NCBI RefSeq assembly: GCF_003572205.1 | Contig: NZ_QXNY01000002.1 | Location: 744,001-808,000, forward strand | Direction: 5' to 3' | Origin: Algihabitans albus | GTDB taxonomy: Bacteria > Pseudomonadota > Alphaproteobacteria > Kiloniellales > DSM-21159 | DNA: 64,000 bases | In this document: piece by piece, positions 45,477 to 55,894 of the stretch | Layout of the letters: every line of letters begins with the position of its first letter | Numbering within the stretch: the first letter of the stretch is position 1 | The notes under the pieces: model-generated | The model's input: only the letters and a program-made list of their open reading frames with translations | Database searches by the model: none | What the model was told of the DNA's origin: nothing | Translations under genes and position numbers: made by a program

Positions 45477-45940
45477 CTACCTCTTCATGCGGAAGGTCTC
45501 CGAGGGAGTCACTCCGAACTCGCGGCGGTAGACTTGGGTGAAGCGTCCCATCTGCGTGAATCCCCATTTCGCCGCGATCTTTGCGACAACCCCGGTTTCT
45601 TCCGCGTCGAGCAACTCCTTCCGAACGCGCTGGAGGCGGACTCTCTTCAGCTAGTCCATCGGCGACGGACCGAAGGCCTCCTCGAAGGCGAGCTGGAGGT
45701 TCCGGTAGCCGCACCCGGCCTCCGCCGCCAGATCTGCCAGGGCGATCTTCTCGCCGGCATGCCGATGGATGTAGTCCCGGGCCCGCTTCACGTGATAGGG
45801 CAGCGCGCCGGAGGTCGGGCGCATCAAGTTCGGAGGACGCGGTTCCCTGCAAGCCGCCTGCTGCGACAGGCTCAGCAGGAGGAAGGCATTAGAGAAACGA
45901 CCGCCCTCGTCAGGTGGTAGCTGCCCGTCGCCTCCGGCGG
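45477..45940 (-). pseudogene. AraC-family regulator remnant with internal amber stop
   Basis: Translating the minus strand gives the C-terminal two-HTH domain of an AraC regulator: KRARDYIHRHAGEKIALADL, AAEAGCGYRNLQLAFEEAFG, then the core PSPMD, a TAG at 45653-45651, and after it LKRVRLQRVRKELLD and FTQMGRFTQVYRREFGVTPS to the real end. The upstream part (FSNAFLLLSLSQQ) still resembles the domain linker, but the N-terminal sensor domain is gone because the pyruvate kinase gene begins there. Both a truncation and a nonsense mutation are therefore present. Confidence 0.8.
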
Positions 45941-45949
45941 GCCGGAGCG

Positions 45950-47368
45950 CTACTCGTCGATCCAGGCGATGCGCAGGACGTTGGTGGCACCCGGCGTGCC
46001 GAAGGGAACGCCGGCGGTGATGGCCAGCTTGTCCCCGGGCTCGGCGAACTCACGGTCCTTGGCGATCCGGCAGGCCTTCTGCACCATCTCCGGAAAGCTT
46101 CTGACGTCCGCCGTATGGACGCACTGGGCGCCCCAGATCACCGCCAGCCGGCGCGCCGTCGAAAGCTTCGAGGTCAAGGTGAGGATGGGAACGCCGGGCC
46201 GCTCGCGCGCCGCGCGCAGGGCGGTCGAGCCGCTGGTGGTGTAGGTCACGATGGCCGCCGCGGAGATGGTCTGCGCCACCTGTGCCGCCGCCGCCGAGAT
46301 GGCGTCCGCCGCCGTGGGCTCGGGCGCCGGGTGCAGCGCCTCGATGATCGGCCGGTAGCTGGCGTCCTGCTCCGTCTTGCTGATGATGCGATCCATCATC
46401 GCCACCGACTCGACCGGATAGTGACCGGCCGCCGTTTCGGCGGAGAGCATCACGGCATCGGCACCGTCGTAGATGCCGGTGGCCACGTCCGAGGCCTCGG
46501 CCCGCGTCGGCGCCGGCGAGTGAACCATGGAATCGAGCATCTGCGTCGCCACCACGACCGGCTTGCCGGCCAGACGGCAAGCCCGCACGATCTCCTTCTG
46601 CCGGCCCGGCACCTCTTCCGGCGGGATCTCAACCCCCAGATCGCCGCGCGCCACCATCAAGGCATCCGACAGCTCGACCAGCTCGTCGAGCTGCTCCAGG
46701 GCCTGGGGTTTCTCGATCTTGGCCATCAACGCGGCGCGGCCGTCGATCAGCCGGCGCGCCTCGGCCAGGTCTTCCGGGCGCTGCACAAAACTCAGCGCGA
46801 CCCAGTCGACCCCCAGCTTCATGCCGAAGGCCAGGTCCTTGCGGTCCTTGTCGGTCAGGGGCGACAGCGGCATGACGACGCCGGGTACGTTGACGCCCTT
46901 GCGGTCGGACAGGACGCCACCGGTCTCCACTTCGAAGACCGCATGATTCTTGTGCACCTTCTGCGCGGTCAGGCGCATACGCCCGTCGTCGATCAGGATG
47001 GTGGCGCCGACCTCCAGAGCCGCGAAGATCTCCGGATGCGGCAGCGGCGCCCGCTTGGCATCGCCGGGCGCCGGATCGAGATCGAGGCGGTAGGTGTCGC
47101 CGCGCTCCAGTCGCACCTTGCCGCCCTCGATCTGCCCGACCCGCAGCTTCGGGCCCTGCAGATCCTGCAGGATGGCGATGGGCCGCCCCGCCTTGCGTTC
47201 GATCTTGCGGATCGTCTCGTAGCGCGCGGCATGATCCTTGTGAGTTCCATGGCTGAAGTTCAGCCGAAAGACGTCGGCACCCGCCTCGAACATCGCGCGC
47301 AGGGTGTCTTCCTCGTGACTGGCGGGCCCAAGCGTGGCCACGATCTTGGCATTGCGGAGTCGGCGCAT
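45950..47368 (-). CDS. pyk: Pyruvate kinase
   Basis: A 472-aa enzyme converting phosphoenolpyruvate and ADP to pyruvate and ATP. KIVATLGPAS, VFRLNFSHG, ILQDLQGPKLR, and IAKIEKP-like LMAKIEKPQALEQLDEL with ALMVARGDLGVEIP form the active site, and ATQMLDSM plus AVMLSAETAAG follow. The C-terminal effector domain is present. The ATG at 47368 begins at the conserved MRRLRNAKIV; the longer frame has no support. It starts 25 bases after the glycerate kinase stop, so the two form a unit. Confidence 0.95.
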   Translation of the reverse strand: MRRLRNAKIVATLGPASHEEDTLRAMFEAGADVFRLNFSHGTHKDHAARYETIRKIERKAGRPIAILQDLQGPKLRVGQIEGGKVRLERGDTYRLDLDPAPGDAKRAPLPHPEIFAALEVGATILIDDGRMRLTAQKVHKNHAVFEVETGGVLSDRKGVNVPGVVMPLSPLTDKDRKDLAFGMKLGVDWVALSFVQRPEDLAEARRLIDGRAALMAKIEKPQALEQLDELVELSDALMVARGDLGVEIPPEEVPGRQKEIVRACRLAGKPVVVATQMLDSMVHSPAPTRAEASDVATGIYDGADAVMLSAETAAGHYPVESVAMMDRIISKTEQDASYRPIIEALHPAPEPTAADAISAAAAQVAQTISAAAIVTYTTSGSTALRAARERPGVPILTLTSKLSTARRLAVIWGAQCVHTADVRSFPEMVQKACRIAKDREFAEPGDKLAITAGVPFGTPGATNVLRIAWIDE

Positions 47369-47393
47369 GGGACGGAAACCTACTTGGTTGCGG

Positions 47394-48650
<1,257 letters not shown>

Positions 48651-48788
48651 CGGAGACTCGAAAGAGGTCAGTCGGCTTCGCTTCACCTTGATTTACAAGC
48701 AGAATAGCAGGCGCGCGGGACGACGCCAGCGCGGAAAGCGAAGGTCGTTCGGAAGCCGCCTGCCGGCGACGAACCGCGAGAGGGGGAA

Positions 48789-49976
48789 ATGACGATGCCG
48801 GACGTGACCCTGAACTTCACGCTTGAGGAATATCGGCAACGCTTGGCCAAAGTGCGCAAGGCGATGGAGGCGAAGGAGATCGAGCTGCTGCTCGTCACCG
48901 ACCCCTCCAACATGCATTGGCTGACCGGCTACGACGGCTGGTCCTTCTACGTTCATCAGGGCGTACTGCTGGCTCAGGAGGGCGAGCCTCTCTGGTACGG
49001 CCGCGGCCAGGACGCCAACGGCGCCCTGCGCACCGTCTTCATGGCGGCGGAGAACGTCCTCTCCTATCCCGACGACTACGTGCAGAACGTCGCCAAGCAC
49101 CCGATGGAACATCTGGCCGCACTGCTGCAGGACCGGGGCTGGGACCGCAAGGTCCTGGGGCTGGAGATGGACAACTACTACTTCACCGCAGCCGCCCATG
49201 CCGCGCTCGCGGAGCATCTGCCGAACGCCCGGAGGGTCGACGCGACCGGTCTGGTCAACTGGCAGCGCGCCGTGAAGTCGCCGCAGGAGATCGCCTACGT
49301 TCGGATCGCCGCCCGCATCGTCGAGGCCATTCACGCCCGCATTCTGGAACTGGTCGAACCCGGCCTGCCCAAGAACCAGCTGGTCGCCGAAATCTATCGA
49401 GCCGGTATCGCCGGCGTCGACGGCCACGGCGGCGATTACCCGGCCATCGCGCCGATGCTGCCGACCGGCCGCGACGCCGCCGCGGCGCACCTCACCTGGG
49501 ACGAACGCCCCTTCGCCGACGGCGCGGGCACCTTTTTCGAAGTGGCCGGCTGCCACAAACGCTACCATTGCCCCCTGTCGCGGACCGTCTATCTCGGGCA
49601 GCCGCCGGTCAAGTTCCTGGACGCGGAGAAGGCCGTGCTGGAGGGCCTGGAAGCCGGCTTGCAGGCCGCGAAACCGGGGGCGACCTGCGCCGAGGTGGAG
49701 GCGGCCTTCCGCAAGGCCATCGCCCGCCACGGCATCGAGAAGGACAGCCGCTGCGGCTACTCCTTCGGCCTCTCCTACCCGCCCGACTGGGGCGAGCGCA
49801 CCATGAGCCTGCGCGCCGGCGATCACTCGGAGCTTCGGCCCGGCATGTGCTTCCACTTCATTCCCGCACTCTGGTTCGACGACTGGGGGATCGAGATCAC
49901 CGAGTCCTTCCTGGTCACCGAGGCGGGCGCCGAGTGCCTGGCCAAGGTCCCGAGACAGCTCTTCGTGAAAAACTGA
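48789..49976 (+). CDS. M24-family hydrolase, ectoine hydrolase (DoeA)-like
   Basis: A 395-aa creatinase/prolidase-fold protein. PSNMHWLTGYDGWSFYVHQG starts the N-terminal domain; GCHKRYHCPLSRTVYLG and GYSFGLSYPPDWGERTMSLR are close to the DoeA/EutD ectoine hydrolase signature and differ from true aminopeptidases, which keep five metal ligands. It would open the ectoine ring to N-acetyl-diaminobutyrate. The partner deacetylase and other ectoine genes are not in this window, so the substrate is uncertain. Divergent from glycerate kinase. Confidence 0.85.
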   Translation: MTMPDVTLNFTLEEYRQRLAKVRKAMEAKEIELLLVTDPSNMHWLTGYDGWSFYVHQGVLLAQEGEPLWYGRGQDANGALRTVFMAAENVLSYPDDYVQNVAKHPMEHLAALLQDRGWDRKVLGLEMDNYYFTAAAHAALAEHLPNARRVDATGLVNWQRAVKSPQEIAYVRIAARIVEAIHARILELVEPGLPKNQLVAEIYRAGIAGVDGHGGDYPAIAPMLPTGRDAAAAHLTWDERPFADGAGTFFEVAGCHKRYHCPLSRTVYLGQPPVKFLDAEKAVLEGLEAGLQAAKPGATCAEVEAAFRKAIARHGIEKDSRCGYSFGLSYPPDWGERTMSLRAGDHSELRPGMCFHFIPALWFDDWGIEITESFLVTEAGAECLAKVPRQLFVKN

Positions 49977-49982
49977 GAGGCG

Positions 49983-50423
49983 TCAGCCCTGGTGCGCCAG
50001 GCGGCGCGCGGCCTCCCGCGCGACCGGGACCACGTCCCTGCTCATGGGCAAGGCGGCGGGATCGAGCGACGCGATCTCGAACCACTTCGCCTCCAACGCG
50101 TCGTCGGCCGCGCGCGGCTCGCCGTTGCGGTAACGGCAGAGCACCGGCACCAGGACGAAGTGATGGGTCAGGGTTCCTTCGTCGCTGCGTCCGATGATGT
50201 CGAGCGCGCCGAGGCTCTCCAGAGCCTCGGCCTCGACGCCCGTTTCCTCCCGCAGCTCCCGTTCGGCGGCGGCGGCGACCGTCTCGCCCAGATCCACCTT
50301 GCCTCCGGCGAAGCCCCAGAGACCGGCGTCCGGCGGATTGCGGCGTTTGATGAGAACGACCGAAGGGCCACGGATGGCGACGGCCAGGGCGGCGAGAACA
50401 GGCCTGTCGGGCGGGCGCGTCAC
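49983..50423 (-). CDS. Nudix hydrolase
   Basis: A 146-aa Nudix protein. The box GKVDLGETVAAAAERELREE with TGV after it has all the consensus positions (G-x5-E-x7-R-E-x2-E-E-x-G). Family members cleave nucleoside diphosphates linked to another group; the specific target is unknown. It starts at a GTG that overlaps the SpoU methyltransferase stop (GTGA), so it is translated with it, and it ends six bases from the convergent M24 gene. Confidence 0.88.
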   Translation of the reverse strand: MTRPPDRPVLAALAVAIRGPSVVLIKRRNPPDAGLWGFAGGKVDLGETVAAAAERELREETGVEAEALESLGALDIIGRSDEGTLTHHFVLVPVLCRYRNGEPRAADDALEAKWFEIASLDPAALPMSRDVVPVAREAARRLAHQG

Positions 50424-51238
50424 GGCGAAAGCCGGAGCCGCTCCCGCGCGATCTCGAAGAGCATCACGGCGGTCGCGACCGAGAGGTTGAGGGAATCGGC
50501 GCCGCCGGCCATGGGGATTCGAACCAGGCGGTCGCAGGCCGCGGCGGCGGCCTCGGTCAGGCCCGCCTGCTCGTTGCCCATCAGCAGCAGGACCGGCGGA
50601 TCGTAGGCGACCTCTCGGTAGTCGGCCTCGCCCGAGAGATGGGTGCCGACGACCAGGCCCGGCCAGCCGGCGCGCCAAGCCAGGAAGCGCTCCGGCGTCG
50701 CCCGCACCAGCGGTACCCGCACGATAGATCCCATGGAGGCGCGCACCGCCTCCGGACTGTAGGGGTCGCAGGTCTCGCCGATCAGGATCACACCGTCGGC
50801 GGCGACGGCATCGGCGGTGCGCAGGATGGTGCCGAGGTTGCCGGGATCGCGCACCGTCTCCAGCGCGATCCAGAGCTTGCCCGGCCTCAGGCTTTCGAGC
50901 GTCTGCCAGCGCTGCGGCAGGACGCCGACGACCATCTGCGGATTGTCCCGCTTGGTCATCTTGGCAAGCACCGCCTCGGTCACCTCCAGGCAGAGTCCGC
51001 CGGCCGCCCGGGTCGCCGCGAGCGCCTCGGCCAGTTTCGGACGTTTGGCCGCCTCGGCCTGGTAGACCAGCGTTTCCAGCGGCCAGCCGGCCTCCAGCGC
51101 CTCCATCACGTGGCGCAGACCCTCGGCGACGAAGAGCTTTTCCTCTTCGCGCTTCTTGCGCAGCGCCAGTCCCCGGATGCGCTTGATCTCGGGATTGGCG
51201 GGGCTGGTGACGACCCGGGCTTCGGCCGGCCTGGTCAC
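50420..51238 (-). CDS. TrmH/SpoU-family RNA 2'-O-methyltransferase
   Basis: A 272-aa SPOUT enzyme. The N-terminal SPANPEIKRIRGLALRKKREEEKLFVAEG is the substrate-binding domain; the knot motifs are ETVRDPGNLGTILRTADA, LLLMGNEQAGL and SLNLSVATAVMLFEIARERL. It uses S-adenosylmethionine to methylate a ribose in rRNA or tRNA; the target base cannot be told. Overlaps the upstream methyltransferase gene by four bases. Confidence 0.9.
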   Translation of the reverse strand: MTRPAEARVVTSPANPEIKRIRGLALRKKREEEKLFVAEGLRHVMEALEAGWPLETLVYQAEAAKRPKLAEALAATRAAGGLCLEVTEAVLAKMTKRDNPQMVVGVLPQRWQTLESLRPGKLWIALETVRDPGNLGTILRTADAVAADGVILIGETCDPYSPEAVRASMGSIVRVPLVRATPERFLAWRAGWPGLVVGTHLSGEADYREVAYDPPVLLLMGNEQAGLTEAAAAACDRLVRIPMAGGADSLNLSVATAVMLFEIARERLRLSP

Positions 51239-52167
51239 GGCCTGGCCCCGGGGCCCACCCCACGGCGCAACCGCGTGAAGAGAGAGGTGGAGAGCAGCCG
51301 CCCACCGCCCTGCTCGCGCAGCGCCAACTCGCCCGTCTCCAGGGCCGCTTCGGGAAAGGTCTCGGCGCAGAGTTCATGCAGCGAGAGGAAGGAGGCACGC
51401 ACCGCATAGGCCGTCAGAATCAGAAAAGAGCGTTCCGGCGCCAGGATATCGCGGCAGAGCCGCAGCATCTCCGGCAGGTTCTCGAAGAGCTGCCAGGTCT
51501 CGTTCTTCGGGCCCCGGCCGAACTTCGGCGGATCGACCAGGATCGCGTCGTAGCGCCGGCCGCGCCGGCCTTCGCGCGCCGCGAACTTCAGGGCGTCGTC
51601 GCAGATCCAGCGGATCGGCCGCTCCTCCAGCCCAGCCAGGACTTGGTTTTCCCGCGCGAAGCCGATGGCCTTCTTGGACGCGTCGACATGAGTCACCTCC
51701 GTACCGGCGGCGGCGGCGAGCAGCGAGGCAACACCCGTGTAGCCGAAGAGGTTGAGCAGCCTGGGCGGCTCGGAAGCCTCCGACGCCCGGTCTTTCAGGC
51801 GCTCCAGCATCCAGTCCCAATGGGGCGCCTGTTCCGGGAAGAAGCCGACGTGGCGGAAGGGCGTGAAGCGGCCATGAAAGGCGACCTCGCCATAGCCGCT
51901 CTTCCAGCTTTCCAAGGGTTCGTCCTTGAAGCGCCAGCGGCCGTCGCCCTCCTCGCTGTCGCCGACGAAGACGGCATCGGCCGAAGCCCAATCCCTCTCC
52001 GGCAGGCGGCGCGTCCACATGGCTTGAGGCTCCGGCCTGTCGACCCGGTAGCGGCCGAAGCGCTCCAGCTTCCGGCCCGCCCCGCTGTCCAGCAGAGCGT
52101 AGCCGTCCCAACCTTCGGTCACGAGCAGCCGCGCAGCCGGCAGGCCGGCACCGCTTGCCACGGTCAC
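51235..52167 (-). CDS. Class I SAM-dependent methyltransferase (RlmI/RlmK-like)
   Basis: About 310 aa, of the COG1092 type that methylates 23S rRNA bases. PPRLLNLFGYTGVASLLAAAAGTEVTHVDAS is the SAM-binding motif I, and YDAILVDPPKFGRGPKNETW holds the DPPKFG catalytic motif. ALLDSGAGRKLERFGRY, typical near the N-terminus of homologues, begins about 30 residues in. The start is uncertain: GTG at 52167, TTG at 52203 or GTG at 52335 are all in frame, and none has a strong ribosome site. It lacks the PUA domain of E. coli RlmI. Confidence 0.88.
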   Translation of the reverse strand: MTVASGAGLPAARLLVTEGWDGYALLDSGAGRKLERFGRYRVDRPEPQAMWTRRLPERDWASADAVFVGDSEEGDGRWRFKDEPLESWKSGYGEVAFHGRFTPFRHVGFFPEQAPHWDWMLERLKDRASEASEPPRLLNLFGYTGVASLLAAAAGTEVTHVDASKKAIGFARENQVLAGLEERPIRWICDDALKFAAREGRRGRRYDAILVDPPKFGRGPKNETWQLFENLPEMLRLCRDILAPERSFLILTAYAVRASFLSLHELCAETFPEAALETGELALREQGGGRLLSTSLFTRLRRGVGPGARP

Positions 52168-52394
52168 AGTCTCGATGCGGGCGGGATCGGCGGAAATGAT
52201 CAATCTCCCAAGGCGGGCGTCACGAAGGCGTTCATCTCTCGCGCAGCCGCCGGCGAAAGTCCACAGCCGGCGTGCTTTGCCTCGGCGCTGCCGCACCCTC
52301 CTCCCGAGTCCCCGTCGAGTTGGAACGCGATTCACGTCTTCAACGAACGCGAACCCGCTTCCGCTGATTACGATCGCCCTCTAGTCTGCCCGCC

Positions 52395-53327
52395 ATGGAC
52401 GCCGAGACTTCCAACAAGATGGCCGCCGGGCGGTCTTCCGTCGAGACTCCCTCGGGTAAGGGATCCGACGCGGAGAACTTTCCCGTCGGGTCGATCCTGA
52501 TCGCGCGGCGGCTGCGCCCCCATGTGGCGACCTTCTATGCCTTCGCCCGGGCCGCTGACGACATCGCCGACAACCCGGCCCTGGAGCCGGAGGACAAACT
52601 ACGCCGACTGGCGGCCTTCGCCACGACCCTGAAAGGCGAGACACCGCCGGACGGCAAGGTCGCCAAGGCCGAGCGCCTGCGTCGCAGTCTGGCCGAAACC
52701 AACGTACCGATCCAACACGGCCTCGACCTGCTGGAGGCCTTCTCGCGCGACGCGGTCAAACCGCGCACGGCCGACTGGGCCGACCTGATGAGCTACTGCG
52801 AGGTCTCGGCCAATCCGGTGGGCCGCTACCTGCTGGATCTGCACGGCGAGGATCGCGCCGGCTGGCCCGCGAGCGACGCCCTCTGCTCCGCGCTGCAGGT
52901 GCTCAATCATCTCCAGGACTGCGCGAAGGACTACCGCCAACTCGACCGGGTCTACCTGCCGGCCGACTGGCTGGCGGCCGAGGGCGCCTCCCTCGACGAC
53001 CTGACCAAGGCCGAGGCAACGCCCGGCCTGCGGCGGGTGCTCGACCGCTGCCTGGAGGCCACGGATGCCCTGCTGCGGCGCGCCGATCAACTGGCACCGA
53101 ACTTGAAAGACACGCGCTTAGCTCTTGAATCGGCTTCAATTACCCGACTGGCCTGGAAACTCTCCGCGCGGCTGTGGCGGCAGGACCCCATCGCCCAGCG
53201 GGTCGAACTGAGCCGTCCCGCCCTGGCGGGTCAGGCCGTCGCCGGAGCCGCTCGGGAGCTGCTGCGCCGGAGTCTGCCGGGCAGTCACCGCCCGGCCCCG
53301 GCCGGCGAGAGCCGCCGCGCGCCATGA
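52395..53327 (+). CDS. hpnC: Hydroxysqualene synthase HpnC
   Basis: A 310-aa trans-isoprenyl synthase fold protein. The first Asp-rich motif is ARAADDIADNP, the second is NHLQDCAKDYRQLDRVYLP. In the HpnCDE route HpnC turns presqualene diphosphate into hydroxysqualene. The N-terminal 25 residues before ENFPVGSILIARRLRPHV are extra and unconserved, so translation may begin a little downstream, though no better start is in frame. First gene of the plus-strand hopanoid run and ATGA-coupled to hpnE. Confidence 0.93.
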   Translation: MDAETSNKMAAGRSSVETPSGKGSDAENFPVGSILIARRLRPHVATFYAFARAADDIADNPALEPEDKLRRLAAFATTLKGETPPDGKVAKAERLRRSLAETNVPIQHGLDLLEAFSRDAVKPRTADWADLMSYCEVSANPVGRYLLDLHGEDRAGWPASDALCSALQVLNHLQDCAKDYRQLDRVYLPADWLAAEGASLDDLTKAEATPGLRRVLDRCLEATDALLRRADQLAPNLKDTRLALESASITRLAWKLSARLWRQDPIAQRVELSRPALAGQAVAGAARELLRRSLPGSHRPAPAGESRRAP

Positions 53328-54610
53328 CTCGGAAGGCCGCCAGGGTTCATGTCGTGGGCGCCGGCATGGCGGGGCTGGCCGCCGCCGTACGTCTCAGCGG
53401 CAGCGGCGTTCCGGTCACGCTTTATGAGGCGGCGCCCCGCGCCGGCGGCCGCTGCCGCAGCTACCACGACCCCGTGATCGGCCGCACGATCGACAACGGC
53501 AATCATCTGCTGCTCTCGGCCAACCGGGCAGCTCTCTCCTATCTGGAGGAGATCGGCGCGCGCGACGGCCTGATTGCTCCGACCGAGGGCCCCTTGCCTT
53601 TCCTCGACCTGACCAGCGGCGAAACCTGGCGGTTGGAGCCAAGCGAGGGTCCGATCGCCTGGTGGGTTTTCCAGCCCTCGAAACGCATTCCCGGCACGCG
53701 GGCGTTCGACTTCCTGAAGGCCGTCAACCTGCGTCTGGCGGGTCCCGACACCACGGTGGCCGAGGCCGTCGGACGGGCCGAACCCGCCGATACGCGCTTC
53801 TGGCGCCCCTTGACGGTCGCTGTGCTGAATGCGACGCCGGAGCGGGCCTCGGCGCGCCTGCTTTGGACCGTGCTGGCCGAGACCTTCCTGAAGGGCGCGG
53901 CCCACTGCAAGCCGCTGATCGCGCGCGACAGCCTCGACGCCAGCCTGGTCGAACCGGCCGTACGAGTCCTGGAGGCCCGCGGCTGCACGTTGCACCACGG
54001 CCAGAGGCTGCGCGGGCTGGTTCGGGACGGCCAGCGGATCGCCGGCCTGGACTTCGGCGCCGATCGCATGGAGTTGGCGGCGGACGAGCGCGTCATCCTG
54101 GCAACCCCGCCCGCGGTGACGGCCGAACTGCTGCCGGAACTGCGGCTGCCGGAGGGCAACGACCCCATCGTCAACGCCCATGTCGCCGTGCCCGAAACGG
54201 CGCGCTTGCCGGAGGGGGCCGGTATCCTGGGTCTGGTGGGCGGCGTCGCCGAATGGATCTTCCTGCGCCCCGGCCTCGCCTCCGTCACGGTGAGCGCGGC
54301 GGACCGCTGGGTCGATCGGCCGGCCGAGGATCTGGCGGCGCGACTCTGGCCCGATGTCGCCAAGGCGCTGTCGCTGCCCCTGGAGCCGGCTCCGCCGATC
54401 CGGATCGTCAAGGAAAAGCGGGCGACCTTCAGCCAAACGCCGGACAACCTGCGCCTGCGGCCCAAGCCGACCGTCGGCCTGTCGAACCTGCTGCTGGCCG
54501 GCGATTACACCGACACCGGCCTCCCCGCGACCATCGAGGGCGCCGTCACCTCGGGTCAGACAGCCGCCGGTCTGATCCTGCAACGCCTGCCGGATCGGGC
54601 GGCGTGCTGA
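53324..54610 (+). CDS. hpnE: Squalene-forming FAD oxidoreductase HpnE
   Basis: A 428-aa FAD amine-oxidase-fold enzyme that reduces hydroxysqualene to squalene. VHVVGAGMAGLAAAVRLSGSG is the dinucleotide fold, RAGGRCRSYHDPVIGRTIDNGNHLLLSAN the family-specific region, and LLLAGDYTDTGLPATIEGAVTSG the C-terminal FAD contact. The ATG overlaps the hpnC stop, and the gene ends seven bases inside the next one. Confidence 0.93.
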   Translation: MTRKAARVHVVGAGMAGLAAAVRLSGSGVPVTLYEAAPRAGGRCRSYHDPVIGRTIDNGNHLLLSANRAALSYLEEIGARDGLIAPTEGPLPFLDLTSGETWRLEPSEGPIAWWVFQPSKRIPGTRAFDFLKAVNLRLAGPDTTVAEAVGRAEPADTRFWRPLTVAVLNATPERASARLLWTVLAETFLKGAAHCKPLIARDSLDASLVEPAVRVLEARGCTLHHGQRLRGLVRDGQRIAGLDFGADRMELAADERVILATPPAVTAELLPELRLPEGNDPIVNAHVAVPETARLPEGAGILGLVGGVAEWIFLRPGLASVTVSAADRWVDRPAEDLAARLWPDVAKALSLPLEPAPPIRIVKEKRATFSQTPDNLRLRPKPTVGLSNLLLAGDYTDTGLPATIEGAVTSGQTAAGLILQRLPDRAAC

Positions 54611-55842
54611 CGGGTCTCGCCGCAGCTTCGCTGCTGATCTGGATCGTCCTGCTGCTGTTCCGGGGCGGGTTCTGGCGCGGGCGGGAACGTTTCGTCTGTC
54701 CGCCCGAAGCAGACGAAAACCGATCTTGGCCCGCCGCCGCCGTCTGTATTCCGGCGCGCAACGAAGCCGATGTCCTGTCGCAAACCCTGCGGTCCGTTCT
54801 GACCCAAGACTATGCCGGGCCCTTTCACGTCGTTCTGGCCGACGACGCCAGCACCGATGGAACCGGAGATCTCGCCCGCAGACTTGCCGTCGCTCTTGGA
54901 GCCGAGGACCGCTTGACCGTGATCGCACCGCCGCCGCTGCCCGAGGGCTGGACGGGGAAGCTCTGGGCTCTCAACGCGGCCGTGGCGGAAGCTGAGCGCG
55001 TCTCGCCCGAGGCCAGGTATCTCTGGTTCACCGACGCCGACATCCTTCACGACCCCGACAATCTGCGCTGCCTGATCGCCAAGGCCGAAACGGAGGATCT
55101 GGACCTGACCTCCCAGATGGTCGAGTTGGCTTGCGTCTCCTTCTGGGACCGGCTGCTGGTCCCGGCCTTCGTCTTCTTCTTCGCCAAGCTCTACCCCTTC
55201 GGCTGGGTCAACGATCCGAGCACGCGCACGGCGGCGGCGGCGGGCGGCTGTCTGCTGCTTCGTTGCAAGGCCTTCGCACGCGCCGGCGGCCTGGCCCCCG
55301 TGCGCGACCGGATCATCGACGACTGCGCCATCGGCCAGCAGATCAAGCGGCACGGCCGGCCGGCCGACGCTAAGGGCCGGGCCGGGCGACTCTGGCTGGG
55401 CACCAGCGGCCACGCCCGCTCGGCCCGGGCTTACGAAAGTCTGGGCGAAATCTGGCGCATGGTGACGCGCAGCGCCTATACCCAGCTTCATCACTCGCCC
55501 TGGCTGCTTGCCGGCACGCTGCTTGGCATGATGCTGATCTACCTGGTTCCACCCGCCATCGCCCTGACCTGGCCGCTACACGGCACTGCCCTTGCCGGGC
55601 TCACGGCGCTCACGGTTTGGCTGGCAATGGCACTGGCTCTGATGCCGACTCTCAGACAGTATCGCCAGCCGCTCTGGCTGGCTCTGCTTCTGCCGCTGGC
55701 GGCGGTGCTCTATACCGGAATGACCCTGGACTCCGCGCGGCGTTATCACAGCGGTCGTGGAGGCGGCTGGAAGGGCCGCAACCAAGCGGCTGGAACGGGA
55801 CAAAGTTCAGCAAGTCGTCAAGACTCGCCCGAGAGCCATTGA
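54604..55842 (+). CDS. hpnB: Hopanoid-associated glycosyltransferase HpnB
   Basis: A 412-aa membrane-bound family 2 glycosyltransferase. One N-terminal helix (GLAAASLLIWIVLLLF), a GT-A domain with AVCIPARNEADVLSQTLRSVL, LADDASTDGT and the metal-binding WFTDADILHD, then three or four C-terminal helices. HpnB is conserved in hopanoid loci, and its exact acceptor is not settled. The start is a GTG at 54604 inside the hpnE stop region; the C-terminal 25 residues (GRGGGWKGRNQAAG) are low-complexity. Confidence 0.85.
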   Translation: MLTGLAAASLLIWIVLLLFRGGFWRGRERFVCPPEADENRSWPAAAVCIPARNEADVLSQTLRSVLTQDYAGPFHVVLADDASTDGTGDLARRLAVALGAEDRLTVIAPPPLPEGWTGKLWALNAAVAEAERVSPEARYLWFTDADILHDPDNLRCLIAKAETEDLDLTSQMVELACVSFWDRLLVPAFVFFFAKLYPFGWVNDPSTRTAAAAGGCLLLRCKAFARAGGLAPVRDRIIDDCAIGQQIKRHGRPADAKGRAGRLWLGTSGHARSARAYESLGEIWRMVTRSAYTQLHHSPWLLAGTLLGMMLIYLVPPAIALTWPLHGTALAGLTALTVWLAMALALMPTLRQYRQPLWLALLLPLAAVLYTGMTLDSARRYHSGRGGGWKGRNQAAGTGQSSASRQDSPESH

Positions 55843-55894
55843 GCAGAGCGCGCCGCTCAGACAGATTATCCGCCTATGCTGGATTTCTCTATTC

